Assembly: GCA_049516595.1 (NCBI GenBank)
Contig: JBEKSY010000041.1
Coordinates: forward strand, 1-29,131
DNA length: 29,131 nt
Reading direction: 5' to 3'
DNA from: JBEKHT01 sp049516595
GTDB lineage: Bacteria; Chloroflexota; Anaerolineae; Anaerolineales; RBG-16-64-43
The notes below the pieces were generated by a model. That model had not been told where the DNA came from and searched no databases. It saw only the letters and a list, made by a program, of their open reading frames with translations. Below, in pieces: positions 1 to 8,825 of the stretch (positions within the stretch are counted from its first letter, which is position 1; each line of letters starts with the position of its first letter). Made by a program: the position numbers and the translations under genes.

Positions 1-2
1 CG

Positions 3-83
3 GTGGAGGCATTGATCGACAAGCCTTTTGATCCGAAAGCCCTGGTCGCAAAAGTTGAGAACCTCCTGAAGAAAGGCAAGTAG
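3..83 (+). CDS. Response regulator receiver domain, C-terminal end (partial)
   Basis: The window opens inside a gene whose last 26 codons are visible. The sequence contains the KPFD motif, where the conserved receiver-domain lysine sits at the end of beta-strand 5, and ends in a lysine-rich final helix (KVENLLKKGK) and TAG. This is the usual end of a stand-alone CheY-like receiver, since no output domain follows. The histidine kinase begins about 50 bases downstream on the same strand, so the two probably form a cognate two-component pair (inference). The phospho-acceptor aspartate lies outside the window. Confidence 0.7.
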   Translation: MEALIDKPFDPKALVAKVENLLKKGK

Positions 84-133
84 GTTTCGCCATCTTGGGG
101 GCACGGTCAAGCGCGGCTGAGCTGGCATCAGGA

Positions 134-1951
134 ATGAATCCGGTGGAGGCCCTGCTTCCACGTGACATGGCCGCGGCCAGCCGCCGGATGATCCGATTGC
201 GTTGGGTGGCCGGGGCGGCGCTCCTGCTGGCCACGGCGATCGGGGTGCGACTCCTCGGTCTCCCGCTGCCCGAAAAACCCCTGTACCTGCTCGGCGCCCT
301 GGTCCTCGTGTACAACGCGGTTCTGCTCAGGTGGGGGGGTAGGGAAGTCTCCCCCCGGCCGGAGCGGCTTCTTCGCCAGACCCGCCGGGTCGTTGTCATC
401 CAGGTTGCGCTTGATTGGATGAGCATGGCCGTCTTCCTCCATCTTACCGGAGGAATCACAAGCCCCGGAATTCCCTTCTTTCTCATTCACATGTTGATGG
501 TCACGATTCTGTTGCCCGAGGTACCATGGTACATCTACGTTTCCACCGCCACGGGCATGCTGGTCGCCCTCGCCCTGCTCGAATCGCAAGGGATCCTGAG
601 CAACCATCCTGCGCTTTCCGTCATTCCGACGAGCCTTCACCGCGACCCCTACTTTGTGCTGGCGCAAGTGCTGTTCTTCGTCACGGCAGCCACGGCCACC
701 GTGCTCCTCACCGCCTCCATCATGACGCGGCTGCGCGAACGCGAGCGCCAGGTTACGGCTCTTCTGCATTCCAGCCAGGCCGTGTCTTCGACGTTGAGTC
801 TGGGGGATGTCCTCTTGCGCTTGGCCGAGAATGCTGCCCAGGCCGTTCTCACCGATCGAGCCTCGGTGCGCCTACTGGACGAAATGGGGGAAACGTTGGA
901 CCTGGTCGCGGCATTTGGGCTGCGCCCAGAGTACCTGCGCAAGGGTCCGGTGGAGCTCTCCCGCAGCGGGCTCGACCGCGAGGTGTTGAGCGGGGGGCCC
1001 GTGATTGTCGACCAAGCGGCAAAGGATGAACGGATTCAATACCCTCGCGAAGTGATGGAGGAGGGCATTCGGAGCATCCTGGCCGTTCCCATCGTGGGCC
1101 GCACAGGGCCGAAGGGTGTGCTGCGCGTCTACTCGACTCAAGCCCAGCGCTTCACCCGGGACGACGCAGAGCTCGTTGTGGCGATCGCCGGCGAAGGGGC
1201 TGTGGCGATTGAGAACGCCATGGCCCATCAAGCCCTTCAAAAGGCTGACCAGGATCGGGCCCAGTTCGTTCGCACAGTGACTCATGAGCTGCGCTCGCCG
1301 GTAAGTGGGGCTCAGAGTCTGGCGCGCGTCCTGCTGGAAGGGACGAGTGAGGGACTCACGGAAAGGCAGCGGGACGTGATCCAGAGGATCTCGGCCCGAC
1401 TGGACCGGCTCATGGACCTGATCAATGACCTGTTAGCCCTGGCGGCCGCGCAGGCCCCTGGCTTCCAGCAGCCGCCAAAGCCCGTTGGCCTGCTGGAGAT
1501 GGTCCGCTGGGCTCTAGACCAGCAGGCGGCCGCCGCGGGTGAAAAAGAAGTGGTCCTGCAGCCGGAGATCCCAGGCGGAGAGATTCTCGTGCGGGCGACC
1601 CGGGACGGCCTGGCTCAGGTCCTCGGGAACTTGATTGATAACGCGGTCAAGTACACCCCCTCCGGAGGAAGGGTGCGGGTGACGGCCAGGACCGAGGGGA
1701 ACGCGGCAGTCATCCAAGTTGCGGACACGGGTTTGGGGATCCCCGAGGCGGACCTGCCCCATTTGTGGGAGGAATTCTTCCGAGCTGGCAATGTTCGCAA
1801 GGCGGGAATTGTGGGGACCGGCCTGGGTCTCAGCATCGTGAAACGCCTGGTTGAGTCGTATGGGGGAAGGATTGGTGCGCAGAGTGTGGAGGGAACCGGG
1901 ACGGTTTTCACGGTTACCCTGCCGCTGGCCTCCGATGCGGGCCTTTCCTAG
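134..1951 (+). CDS. Membrane-bound GAF-domain sensor histidine kinase
   Basis: This protein should autophosphorylate on histidine and pass the phosphate to a response regulator, probably the one ending just upstream. The first ~215 residues hold several hydrophobic membrane segments without a clear extracytoplasmic domain. A GAF domain follows (roughly residues 225-365). The HisKA H-box VTHELRSP has its phospho-acceptor His at 1283-1285. The HATPase domain shows the N-box (LIDNAVKY), the G1 box (ADTGLGIP) and the G2 box (GTGLGLSIVKRL). The reading frame also allows a TTG start at 95; I chose ATG 134, although neither has a convincing ribosome-binding site. The GAF ligand cannot be told from sequence. 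A strong terminator follows the stop codon. Confidence 0.88.
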   Translation: MNPVEALLPRDMAAASRRMIRLRWVAGAALLLATAIGVRLLGLPLPEKPLYLLGALVLVYNAVLLRWGGREVSPRPERLLRQTRRVVVIQVALDWMSMAVFLHLTGGITSPGIPFFLIHMLMVTILLPEVPWYIYVSTATGMLVALALLESQGILSNHPALSVIPTSLHRDPYFVLAQVLFFVTAATATVLLTASIMTRLRERERQVTALLHSSQAVSSTLSLGDVLLRLAENAAQAVLTDRASVRLLDEMGETLDLVAAFGLRPEYLRKGPVELSRSGLDREVLSGGPVIVDQAAKDERIQYPREVMEEGIRSILAVPIVGRTGPKGVLRVYSTQAQRFTRDDAELVVAIAGEGAVAIENAMAHQALQKADQDRAQFVRTVTHELRSPVSGAQSLARVLLEGTSEGLTERQRDVIQRISARLDRLMDLINDLLALAAAQAPGFQQPPKPVGLLEMVRWALDQQAAAAGEKEVVLQPEIPGGEILVRATRDGLAQVLGNLIDNAVKYTPSGGRVRVTARTEGNAAVIQVADTGLGIPEADLPHLWEEFFRAGNVRKAGIVGTGLGLSIVKRLVESYGGRIGAQSVEGTGTVFTVTLPLASDAGLS

Positions 1952-1969
1952 GAAGGCCGGCTTGAGAGG

Positions 1970-2012
1970 GAGACGAGCCCGAACCGCAAGGTCCGGGCTC
2001 GTCTCTTTCTTG
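1970..2012 (+). terminator. Rho-independent terminator after the histidine kinase
   Basis: A perfect 12-base-pair stem pairs GAGACGAGCCCG (1970-1981) with CGGGCTCGTCTC (1994-2005). The loop region adds an ACC/GGT helix capped by a GCAA tetraloop. The stem is followed by a T-rich tail, TTTCTTGT. It lies 18 bases after the kinase stop codon and separates the two-component pair from the next gene. Confidence 0.85.
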
Positions 2013-2135
2013 TGGGTTTCTGAGGCAGGGGGAAGGAAAGGTTTGCTGCGAAGCCTTGGGGCGGATATCTCATTGCCCTGGACACCCTCCGGCAATGGAA
2101 CCGTCCCGAGAGCAGTGGGTTGCCTTAGGAGAAAG

Positions 2136-3262
2136 ATGATGAAGGACTCGACCGGTATCAGCGAGCGAGCTCTTCGGGAGAACTGGCACCGCGAGATTGA
2201 GGGGGAATATCTCTACTCTCAGTTGGCCCGGCTCGCCAAGTCGCGCGACCTACGCAGTTCCTTGCAGAACATGGCGGACCAAGAAAGAACGCATGCCGCC
2301 CTGTGGGGCGAGATAATTCGCGGCCGGCATGCGAATGCGCGTGAGCCCAGACTCGACTTGCGCATTCGCATCATCCTCTGGTTCGTAACCCTGCTGGGTC
2401 CCGAAGCGCTGTTCAGGTTCCTTCTCAGCGACGAGGTGAGTGATATCACCACCTACGTCGGCCAGGCGGAGAAGAGCGGAGAGGTGGAGATCTATCGTCA
2501 GGTTCTAAAGGACGAGACCTCCCACGCCCGGGCCATCGCTTCTTTGCGTGAGGGAGGACTGCAGGCGGCTCAGGAGCCGTGGCATCGCGGTTCGCAGGCG
2601 GGTGGCCTGCTGGGGAACATCGTCTACGGATTCAACGACGGTCTCACAGCGAACTTCGGCTTGGTCATGGGGGTTATCGGTGCCAAGGTTTCGAGTCCCG
2701 TGGTCCTGCTCACGGGATTTGCCGGGTTGCTGGCCGATGCGCTTTCCATGCCCGCCCGCGGGTTTCTGGCGGCCAGATCGGAGCAGGAGGTCTGGATGGC
2801 ACCACTTGGCCTTGGAACGCGCAGAACTCGAGCTCATGCCAGAAGAGGAGCAACAGGAGCTCACCAGCTACTTATGAGGATCCCGGGCTGACTTCTCTGG
2901 AAGCCCAAACGGTGGCCAGTCGACTGATGCAGAGGGGGGGTGGCCTTAGCTCAGCTGCCCGCGGCGAATTGGGAATCGACCCGGAAGCGCCGGGAAGTCC
3001 CCAGGAGGAGGGTTTGGTCACGGGGATCTCACCTGCGCTGGGGGCAGTCATTCCTATGATCTCCTTTGCCTTTCTCCAGGGGCCTCCGGCCTGGTGGACA
3101 GCGGTCGCTCTGGCGATGTCGGCCCATTTTGCCGTGGGTGCCAGTCGCGCTGTCTTCACAGGGAGACCTGCGGTGAGGCGTGGGGCGGATATGTTTCTGG
3201 TGGGGATGGGTGTGGCCGCGTTCACCTATCTCTTGGGCGTCCTGGTCGGGGTTCATCTCTGA
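2136..3262 (+). pseudogene. Ferritin-like/VIT1 (CCC1-type) iron transporter, broken by two frameshifts
   Basis: This encodes a fusion of an N-terminal rubrerythrin/ferritin-like diiron domain and a C-terminal VIT1/CCC1 Fe/Mn transporter domain, the MbfA-like architecture. The ferritin part carries EIEGEYLYSQLARLA, DQERTHAAL and LKDETSHARAIA, supplying the Glu/His ligands. The VIT1 part starts with VYGFNDGLTANFGLVMG, and the final helices include PMISFAFLQ and YLLGVLVG. ATG 2136 follows TAGGAGAAAG. The frame breaks near 2796 (after SEQEVW) and again near 2872 (after ELTSY). Omitting one base at each point gives one continuous ~374-residue protein, including ALERAELELMPEEE between the breaks. 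Either the gene is decaying or the assembly has two insertion errors; neither site is a homopolymer. Confidence 0.8.
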
Positions 3263-3427
3263 TTTCGGACCAGGGCCTCCGAATAGGGATCTGGGTAATG
3301 CACCCGATTCTCCCTACCGATGGTCGCCCCCGAAAGGCCGCCTGAGGTTCTGCGACCTGGCGGGCTAAGGGCGGCTTGGATTCGGGAGGCTCGCCCAGGC
3401 CTCGCCCATCCCTCCGCAACAGAATCC
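3263..3427. other. Intergenic stretch between the VIT1-like gene and the promoter at 3428
   Basis: I see no convincing gene here. Open frames crossing the region lack a ribosome-binding site and recognisable motifs. No T-tailed hairpin is visible after the VIT1-like stop codon. Confidence 0.4.
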
Positions 3428-3456
3428 GTGACAAGCGACGCCGTCTGTTATATAAT
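3428..3456 (+). promoter_or_regulatory. Consensus-like sigma-70 promoter upstream of the respiratory cluster
   Basis: GTGACA at 3428-3433 matches the -35 consensus at 5 of 6 positions. It is separated by exactly 17 bases from a perfect TATAAT -10 box at 3451-3456. Transcription would start near 3463. This is the best promoter I found in the window and would drive the small ORF after it and the actA-actE cluster. The AT-rich -10 box stands out from the GC-rich surroundings. Confidence 0.6.
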
Positions 3457-3478
3457 TCCCCCCGTCAACGCCGAGGAG

Positions 3479-3760
3479 ATTGTTTCGCGGGGGGAGCGGG
3501 TCCTCCTCGAGTTGACGGGCCTTCACATCCAGCACCAAGGGAGCGAAGTCCTGCTTTCTTTCATGGGTAAGCAGGGTGTCCAAAGCCACGTGGATCCCTT
3601 CAGCTTCATGGCGGCCTTTACCCGCGGCTGGCTTGAGGCTTTCTCGGCTCAACTCCCAAGTCTGACCAGAATCAAGCGAACCCTCGTTCTGAGCCTTCGC
3701 CCTCCTGCCGACGGCGAAGGAGGGCCAGCCAAGCTTGCATTTCCCGGATCCTTCCCTTGA
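3479..3760 (+). CDS. Hypothetical small protein in the actA leader
   Basis: The open frame from the promoter's start site to TGA at 3760 encodes about 93 residues with protein-like composition (for example VDPFSFMAAFTRGWLEAF), but I recognise no family. The start is uncertain. No ATG follows the promoter until codon 31 or so; TTG at 3512 is a candidate, and the frame is open well upstream of the promoter. The given start is only the first codon after the GAGGAG at 3473-3478. Its 3' end overlaps an 8-bp inverted repeat (CCTTCGCC 3694-3701, GGCGAAGG 3713-3720) with no T-run. It may be a real small gene or just leader sequence. Confidence 0.35.
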   Translation: MVSRGERVLLELTGLHIQHQGSEVLLSFMGKQGVQSHVDPFSFMAAFTRGWLEAFSAQLPSLTRIKRTLVLSLRPPADGEGGPAKLAFPGSFP

Positions 3761-3815
3761 GTCCTCGGGTCCGGCTCGGATGCGGTCAGTCACGATGTCC
3801 CTGGAGGAGGCCTTA

Positions 3816-4361
3816 ATGATCGCCTTCGTCCGACGGTGGGCAAGGATGCTCCTGGGAGCTCCGCCTTGGAGTAAGGCGCTGGCTGCAGTGGCCGTAGTCG
3901 CCGCTGGGTATTTCCTCTCGGCCTCAGCGCTCCCCCCGGCTCCCCAGCAGCCGATCGCCTTCAATCACGAGGTCATGGTTCAGGCAGGGATCAGTTGCCT
4001 GTATTGTCATGAGGATGTGCTGCGCTCGCCCTCGCCCGGAATGCCCAGCGTTGAAAAATGCATGGGATGTCACAATGTGATTGCGACCAACTCCCCGGAG
4101 ATCCAAAAGATCAAAGCCTACTATGACAGCGGACAGCCCATTCCCTGGGTTCGTGTGAACACCCAGCCCCGGTTTGTGTACTTCAGCCATGAGGTGCACG
4201 TGGTGGTCGCAGGGTTGAACTGCGAACAGTGCCACGGTGATGTCGGTCATATGTCCGTGGATCAGCCCGTGGTGCGGATGAATATGGGTTGGTGCCTGAA
4301 CTGCCACATGAAGCAACCCAATGCACCTCAACTGCGTGACTGCGTGATCTGCCATCAGTAG
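3816..4361 (+). CDS. actA: Penta-heme cytochrome c subunit (ActA-like) of an Alternative Complex III-type enzyme
   Basis: A 181-residue membrane-anchored multi-heme cytochrome. One hydrophobic helix at residues ~20-38 anchors it with the heme domain outside the cytoplasm. Five CxxCH heme-binding motifs lie at residues 61-65, 82-86, 136-140, 160-164 and 176-180, with extra histidines (FNHE, FSHEVH) that could be axial ligands. Five hemes match the ActA subunit described for Alternative Complex III. I chose ATG 3816 because GGAGGAGG at 3803-3810 sits just ahead; the frame is open further upstream. The next gene starts 9 bases after the stop, so the two are surely cotranscribed. It should pass electrons from the iron-sulfur subunits to the cytochrome c partners. 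Confidence 0.87.
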   Translation: MIAFVRRWARMLLGAPPWSKALAAVAVVAAGYFLSASALPPAPQQPIAFNHEVMVQAGISCLYCHEDVLRSPSPGMPSVEKCMGCHNVIATNSPEIQKIKAYYDSGQPIPWVRVNTQPRFVYFSHEVHVVVAGLNCEQCHGDVGHMSVDQPVVRMNMGWCLNCHMKQPNAPQLRDCVICHQ

Positions 4362-4370
4362 GAGACGATC

Positions 4371-6575
4371 ATGAGTCGAAAGTTTGGGAGGCGGCAATTC
4401 TTGAAACTCGGGGCCGCGGGCGCGGCCGCGTCTGTCCTGGCTGGCTGCGTGGTCCCCCGACGCTGGGTGGTCCTTGAGCCCTTTGTCCACCCACCCGAGG
4501 ATCAGGTAGCTGGCGTGCCAACCTGGTACGCGACCACTTGTCGTCAATGCCCGGCGGGGTGCGGAGTCATTGTGCGAGTGATGAATGGCCGCGCCCTCAA
4601 GCTGGAAGGGAATCCGGAGCACCCTTTGAATCAAGGCAAGCTTTGCGCACGAGGCCAGGCGGGGGTGCAGCTGCTCTACAACCCGGATCGGCTCCAAGGC
4701 CCGGCGGCGCAGGCTCGGCGTGGAACCCGCAACTATGCTTCGCTCCCGTGGAATGAGGGTCTGAATACTTTGTTCGAGAAGCTCAATGCGGCGGGAAATC
4801 AGGTTGCGATCTGGACCGGTCTCACCGTCTCCGGACATCTCTATGATCTTTTCTCCCGATTTGCCCGGGCGATTGGATCTCCGCAACCGATCGTCTATGA
4901 CCTGTACGCGGGGATGCAAGGCTACGAGCTGCTCAGCCAGGTGAACGAGGACATGTTCGGCAAACACGTCCTTCCCTCTTACCGGCTGGGCAGGGCGGAA
5001 TTGATCCTGAGCTTCGGAGCTGATTTTGTGGGTACCGGGCAGTCTGCGGTGCGCTATGGCATCGAATTCGGGGACTTTCGCAGCCAGCTCTATGGAAAGC
5101 GCGGCAAACTAGTCCAGTTCGAACCGCGCATGTCCATGACTGCGGCCAAGGCGGATCGCTGGTGGCCAATACGACCCGGGACGGAAGGGCTGGTCGCCCA
5201 TGCGCTGGTTCGGCTCGCGGCCGATCAGGGACTTGGCGTGGCGGATCGTCTCCAACGAGCCAGGGCGTTGGCCGGAGAAGTGGATGTCTCGGCGGCAGCT
5301 CAGGCCAGCCAGATCCCGCTTAATGAGCTGGTGAGTCTGGCGAGCGAGTTCGCGACGACGGAGCATGTGGTGGCGATCGCTGGAGGGGCGACGGGCGGTC
5401 TGGCGAACGCCCTGGAAGTACAGCGAGCTGTTCAAGCGCTCAACTTGATTTCAGGGAGTGACACCTTCGCCCTCCAAGCGGACGCCCCCATGCCGGAGTT
5501 GGCGCGACCCCAGACCTCGCGATACCAGGATGTTCAGCATCTCATTGACCAGATGAGGGCCGGGGCGGTTCAGGTCCTTATGGTCTATGGGGCCAATCCT
5601 GTCTTTGAACTTCCCCGGGAAGCTGGTTTGCTCGAAGCGCTGGGGAAGGTCCCCTTCGTCGTGTCGTTCGCTCCCCTCGTCGACGAGACTGCCACCTGGG
5701 CCGACTTAATCCTTCCCGAACGGACGTACCTGGAGGGGTGGGGTTACGAGGTTGTGTCGCCGAATTTTGGCATCCCGGTCGTGGGAAGCCAGCAGCCCGT
5801 GGTGACGCCGGTCTTTGATTCGCGCGCCACGGCGGACATCCTCCTGGAAATCGCTCGGGGAATCCCAGCCGCGGCCGCGGCCCTGCCTTGGCAGGATGAG
5901 GTGGAATTCCTGCACGAGGTGCTCGGCCGGCTTCCGACTCCGGCCTATGGAGGCTCCGGAAGCGATGTGGTCCTCGCGCGTTTCCAGCAGCACGGTGGGT
6001 GGTGGGTCCAACCGGCGGCCGGCACGGCCCCCGCTGCGGTTTCGGCGATCCTACCGCTTTCGACGCAGGCCTCCGAGTTCCATGGGGACGAACAGGAATA
6101 CCCGTTCTACTTGCACCTCTACTCCTCAGTTCTGCTCAGTGACGGGCGAGGGGCCAGCTTGCCGATGCTGCAAGGCGTCCCCGACCCGATGACCACCATG
6201 GCCTGGCAATCATGGGCCGAGCTGAACCCGCAAACCGCCCAGACCCTGGGCCTGGACGATGGCGACGTGGTTCGCATTACCTCCGTCTACGGACAAATGG
6301 AGGTTCCAGTCTATGTAACCAAGGCAATTCGGCCGGATACGGTGGCTATCGCAACGGGTCAAGGGCATTCCGACCTCGGACGATATGCACGCAACCGCGG
6401 AGTCAACCCGCTCCTGGTCACCGGGAACCAGACCGATGAGAGCGGGGCGGTTTTGGCCTGGGAGAACGTGCGGGTCAAAGTCGAACGAACCGGAAGGCGC
6501 ATCGCCCAGGCGCGGTTCGAGAGCAAGGCTGGGGTCGCCCAAGGGTTCCCCAACCAAGCCTTCCCTGGACAGTAA
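4371..6575 (+). CDS. actB1: Molybdopterin-oxidoreductase-fold subunit (ActB1-like), Tat-exported
   Basis: A 734-residue protein of the complex iron-sulfur molybdoenzyme fold. The N-terminus has a twin-arginine motif (RRQFLKLG) and a lipobox-like LAGC at residues 23-26, so it is exported and perhaps lipidated. Cysteines 57, 60, 64 and 92 form C-x2-C-x3-C-x27-C, the motif binding the [4Fe-4S] cluster FS0 in molybdoenzymes. The segment expected to carry the Mo-ligand Cys/Ser reads YDLYAGMQGYE, with neither residue. Around it, LPSYRLGRAELILSFGADF resembles ActB of Alternative Complex III. In classical ActB the B1 and B2 parts are often fused; here B2 is a separate gene 42 bases downstream. I infer a structural, molybdenum-free subunit that may keep one extra cluster. 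Confidence 0.85.
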   Translation: MSRKFGRRQFLKLGAAGAAASVLAGCVVPRRWVVLEPFVHPPEDQVAGVPTWYATTCRQCPAGCGVIVRVMNGRALKLEGNPEHPLNQGKLCARGQAGVQLLYNPDRLQGPAAQARRGTRNYASLPWNEGLNTLFEKLNAAGNQVAIWTGLTVSGHLYDLFSRFARAIGSPQPIVYDLYAGMQGYELLSQVNEDMFGKHVLPSYRLGRAELILSFGADFVGTGQSAVRYGIEFGDFRSQLYGKRGKLVQFEPRMSMTAAKADRWWPIRPGTEGLVAHALVRLAADQGLGVADRLQRARALAGEVDVSAAAQASQIPLNELVSLASEFATTEHVVAIAGGATGGLANALEVQRAVQALNLISGSDTFALQADAPMPELARPQTSRYQDVQHLIDQMRAGAVQVLMVYGANPVFELPREAGLLEALGKVPFVVSFAPLVDETATWADLILPERTYLEGWGYEVVSPNFGIPVVGSQQPVVTPVFDSRATADILLEIARGIPAAAAALPWQDEVEFLHEVLGRLPTPAYGGSGSDVVLARFQQHGGWWVQPAAGTAPAAVSAILPLSTQASEFHGDEQEYPFYLHLYSSVLLSDGRGASLPMLQGVPDPMTTMAWQSWAELNPQTAQTLGLDDGDVVRITSVYGQMEVPVYVTKAIRPDTVAIATGQGHSDLGRYARNRGVNPLLVTGNQTDESGAVLAWENVRVKVERTGRRIAQARFESKAGVAQGFPNQAFPGQ

Positions 6576-6617
6576 CCATACCACCCGTGGAAAGAAACAG
6601 AGCCCCGGAGGTAGCCG

Positions 6618-7355
6618 ATGGAATTGACCCATACCGAACCGCAGAAAGCTCCGCGAGCCGTGACCCTGGAAACCCACAAGTGGACCCTGGTGGTCAACCT
6701 CGACAAGTGCACCGGCTGCCAGGCCTGTGTGGTCGCCTGCCATGCCGAGAATAACGTGCCCATGCGAAGCGAACGGGAGGTGATTCGCGGCCGTGGCCAG
6801 CACTGGATCCGCATTGAACGCTATTGGCAGGGCGACCTTCCGGAGTTGCAGGCTGAATTCCTCCCCATGATGTGTCAGGAGTGCTCAAACGCCCCGTGCG
6901 AGCCAGTTTGCCCTGTGTATGCCTCGGTTCACAGCGAACGCGAGAACCTCAACCTGCAGGTGTACAACCGTTGCGTTGGGACGCGCTACTGCCAGAACAA
7001 CTGCCCATACAAGGTGCGCTATTTCAATTTCTTTGACCCACAGTTTGATTTGCCCTTGGAGCAGCAGCTCAACCCCGATGTGACCGTTCGGGTGGCGGGA
7101 ATCATGGAAAAGTGCACCTCTTGCGTTCAACGCATTCGTCGCGGAGAGGAGCAGGCGCTGGTCCAGAATCGCTCGTTGCACGACGGAGAGGTCATTCCCG
7201 CCTGTGTGCAGACTTGCCCGACCAGCGCACTCACCTTTGGTGACCGAAACGACCCGCAGAGCAAGGTCGCGGCGGTCCTGGAAGACCAGCGCAAGTTTCG
7301 CGTCCTGGAGGAGCTGGGTACCGAGCCGAACGTCTACTACCTGAAAGGCGGCTAA
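6618..7355 (+). CDS. actB2: Four-cluster ferredoxin subunit (ActB2/PsrB-like)
   Basis: A 245-residue electron-transfer subunit in the style of PsrB/NrfC. Four cysteine groups are visible: C31/34/37/41; C86/89/94/98; C119, C125 and C129; and C166/169 with C196/200. In the third group Thr122 replaces the expected cysteine (CVGTRYC), as in subunits carrying a [3Fe-4S] cluster. The expected content is three [4Fe-4S] and one [3Fe-4S] cluster, as reported for Alternative Complex III. There is no signal peptide; family members are co-exported with the Tat-bearing partner. ATG 6618 follows GGAGG. It links the quinol site of the NrfD subunit to the cytochrome subunit. Confidence 0.9.
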   Translation: MELTHTEPQKAPRAVTLETHKWTLVVNLDKCTGCQACVVACHAENNVPMRSEREVIRGRGQHWIRIERYWQGDLPELQAEFLPMMCQECSNAPCEPVCPVYASVHSERENLNLQVYNRCVGTRYCQNNCPYKVRYFNFFDPQFDLPLEQQLNPDVTVRVAGIMEKCTSCVQRIRRGEEQALVQNRSLHDGEVIPACVQTCPTSALTFGDRNDPQSKVAAVLEDQRKFRVLEELGTEPNVYYLKGG

Positions 7356-7358
7356 CTC

Positions 7359-8816
7359 ATGGCGCAGGACAGCATGCACCTCCCGGTGTGGAAACAGCCA
7401 TTCCCGGAGGACAGCGAGCTCGCAGCCCAGGCGGAGGAGCTCCGCAGAGAGCATCTCCTGCTGGACGCGCGTCCGCCCAAAGAATTGGCGGATCGAGTGC
7501 TCACTCCCATGGCTCGCCTGGGGTGGGTTTTCTGGCTGGTCTTCGTGGTGCTGGCCGGTGCCCTGCTGACCTGGCTGGTCACCTGGACCAATCAGATGTT
7601 CCAGGGGCTGGGCGTAGTCGGGTACAACCGGGTCGTCATGTGGGCCCCCTATATTATCAACTTTGTTTATTTCATCGGGATCGGCCATGCCGGGACCTTC
7701 ATCTCTGCTGCGCTGCGCGTGCTGCGCTTCGATTGGCGCGCCCCGATTAGCCGCGCGGCGGAAACGCTGACGATCTTTGCTTTGGCGGCCGCAGGAAGCA
7801 TGCCCCTCATCCACCTCGGCCGGGCCTGGAAGGCGTATTGGCTGATCCCCTATCCCAATGAACGCGGCCTCTGGCCGGACCTTCACTCGCCCCTGCTCTG
7901 GGACATGATCGCCATCTTCACGTACCTATCCTGCAGCCTCTTGTTCGAATACCTGGGTTTGCTCCCTGATCTCGCCATGGCGCGCGAGTACGTCACGGGA
8001 TGGCGCAAGCGTTTCTACACCCTGCTCTCCTTGGGCTGGCGAGGGAGTGGCAAACAGTGGAAGCATCTGGACACGGCCCAAAACGTTTTCAGCTATGCGA
8101 TCATCCCGGTCATGTTCTCGGTGCATACCATTGTCTCGTGGGACTTCGCGATGACGCTCCAGCCAGAGTGGCATAGCTCAATCTTCGGCCCCTACTTTGT
8201 AGTCGGCGCACTCTTCTCCGGAGTTGGGGCGGTGATTATCGTGCTGGCGGTTCTGCGCAAGGCGCTCCATCTGGAGTACTACATCCGAGCCGAGCACTTC
8301 AACGGGATGGGCAAGTTCCTGCTCGTGCTGTCGTTGACCTGGGCCTACTTCTATTTCAACAGCTACATCGTCCCTTGGTACGGTCAGGATCCCGCCAGCC
8401 GGGTCATCTTGCAGAACGAGGCCACCGGATGGGCCGCCCCCCTCTGGTATCTGATGCTCTTTAGTAATATCGTGGTCCCCTGGGCGACCCTCTGGTCCAA
8501 GAAGCTGCGCACCTCGATCCCGGTGATTGTCGGGGTCTCCATTTTTGTTCAGATCGGCATGTACATTGAGCGGTACCTGATCGTTGCCATGTCTCTGGGG
8601 TACAACTACTTGCCCTTCAACTGGCTGACCTACACCCCGCAACTCACGGAGATCCTGATTACCATCGGGGCCTTCAGCTTGGTGACCCTAGGGGTGGTCC
8701 TGACCAGCCGATTGGTCCCCATTATTCCCGTCTGGGAGGTCAAAGAGGGCCAGCGCATGCAGGGCATGAGGCGGATCGGCCGGGCGATGGTGCAGACGCG
8801 GACCGAGCCGGAGTAG
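7359..8816 (+). CDS. actC: NrfD/PsrC-family polytopic membrane subunit (ActC-like)
   Basis: A 485-residue integral membrane protein with about ten hydrophobic helices after a ~50-residue hydrophilic N-terminus, typical of ActC. NrfD-family subunits carry the quinol site and no heme. Segments such as GIGHAGTFISAALRVLRFDWR and the IHLGRAWKAYW region are typical of this family. It starts 3 bases after the actB2 stop, with AAGGCGG inside the end of actB2 as ribosome-binding site. Its stop codon TAG overlaps the AGGAGG of the next gene. No second NrfD-like gene (ActF) is present in the cluster. Confidence 0.9.
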   Translation: MAQDSMHLPVWKQPFPEDSELAAQAEELRREHLLLDARPPKELADRVLTPMARLGWVFWLVFVVLAGALLTWLVTWTNQMFQGLGVVGYNRVVMWAPYIINFVYFIGIGHAGTFISAALRVLRFDWRAPISRAAETLTIFALAAAGSMPLIHLGRAWKAYWLIPYPNERGLWPDLHSPLLWDMIAIFTYLSCSLLFEYLGLLPDLAMAREYVTGWRKRFYTLLSLGWRGSGKQWKHLDTAQNVFSYAIIPVMFSVHTIVSWDFAMTLQPEWHSSIFGPYFVVGALFSGVGAVIIVLAVLRKALHLEYYIRAEHFNGMGKFLLVLSLTWAYFYFNSYIVPWYGQDPASRVILQNEATGWAAPLWYLMLFSNIVVPWATLWSKKLRTSIPVIVGVSIFVQIGMYIERYLIVAMSLGYNYLPFNWLTYTPQLTEILITIGAFSLVTLGVVLTSRLVPIIPVWEVKEGQRMQGMRRIGRAMVQTRTEPE

Positions 8817-8825
8817 GAGGCAGTG

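Noticed and set aside
3924..4967. A 347-codon minus-strand frame across actA and actB1.
   Set aside because: It crosses the junction of two real genes and has no motif; five heme motifs and the Tat signal on the + strand settle the reading.
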